NCBI GenBank assembly: GCA_949752735.1 | Contig: OX457053.1 | Span: forward strand, 4,772,735 to 4,836,734 | Source: Lumbricus terrestris | Taxonomy: Eukaryota > Annelida > Clitellata > Crassiclitellata > Lumbricidae | DNA length: 64,000 bases | Reading direction: 5' to 3' | Shown here: piece by piece, positions 63,638-64,000 of the stretch | How positions within the stretch are numbered: position 1 is the stretch's first letter | Layout: each line of letters opens with the position of its first letter | Position numbers and translations under genes: made by a program | The notes under the pieces: model-generated | Database searches by the model: none | The model's input: only the letters and a program-made list of their open reading frames with translations | What the model was told of the DNA's origin: nothing

Positions 63638-64000
63638 CAAGTGGCGTACGTCACTCTCCCTTCTTCACGATACAACCAAGTCATCGTCTATTTCCGATGC
63701 TCTCGCCAGATGTCGAACACATCTTTCTGGTTTATTCGCCAGGTGGCTTCACTACTTCATTCATTCGATAGGTGGCGATGACTAAGCAAGTCTCACGTGC
63801 GTTTAACATTACCGTGATTCAGTGTGTCCTAGTGAATGAGTGAGTGAGTGAGTCAGTGAATGAAACAGCCAGTTAGACAATTTGGCTGTCTGTCTCTTCA
63901 TCTGTGTCTGTCTGTCAGTCTGTCTGTTTCCACTACATTTTGTAAATAGTCAATGCTGGGTGTGGAAGGCGGACACAATGCTTTGCTACAACCTATGTGG
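63638..64000. other. window end, nothing recognised
   Basis: A GAGT/GTGA run (63832-63860) and TCTG patches (63886-63930). No gene seen. Confidence 0.4.

Overview
The window is animal nuclear DNA. It holds one intron-rich housekeeping gene with GT/AG introns, one intact tRNA gene, and a dense mix of LTR and non-LTR retrotransposons, SINEs, hAT-like and piggyBac-like DNA transposons and microsatellites. The protein is metazoan. The repeat spectrum, the frequent palindromic word TAGGCCTA and the AT-rich background suggest a marine invertebrate. An echinoderm-like or other invertebrate deuterostome is my best guess, but this is inference and the species is not established.

The only host protein gene I can fully reconstruct is the type I regulatory subunit of cAMP-dependent protein kinase (PRKAR1 family). 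It lies on the plus strand with coding exons between 16155 and 48312. Eleven coding exons join in frame, all with GT donors and AG acceptors, into 378 codons plus a stop. The product has the RI layout: docking/dimerisation domain, linker with an RRGAV pseudosubstrate, and two cAMP-binding domains. A promoter-like block (15852-16010) has two NRF1-type palindromes, two CCAAT boxes and a DR1 nuclear-receptor motif. The first intron is about 20.7 kb and absorbs most of the repeats.

Layout. 1-9330: a Ty3/gypsy-type element on the minus strand with one uninterrupted 2179-codon gag-pol frame; LTRs not identified. 9334-11836: a MITE with 27-bp inverted ends, three copies of a small hAT-like MITE family (two here, one at 13998), a tRNA-Asp(GUC) gene with a SINE just after its terminator, and a hAT-like MITE. 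11836-15410: two broken LINE copies. 15850-48312: the PKA gene and its repeat-filled introns. 48313-51852: largely unique 3' flank, probably including the 3' UTR. 51853-64000: a foldback hAT-like element carrying CCAAT boxes, a piggyBac-like element with a 0.7-kb ATGT array, SINE and LINE tails, long GACA-type microsatellites and two weak exon-like stretches.

Much of the mobile DNA can be read precisely because target-site duplications survive: exact 8-bp duplications flank eight hAT-like elements, TTAA flanks the piggyBac-like element and TTA flanks the 9334 element. Nested insertions give relative ages. A tRNA-headed SINE ends in the same 3' tail as a LINE family present here, so that LINE probably mobilises it. 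I found no operons, CRISPR arrays or other prokaryotic features.
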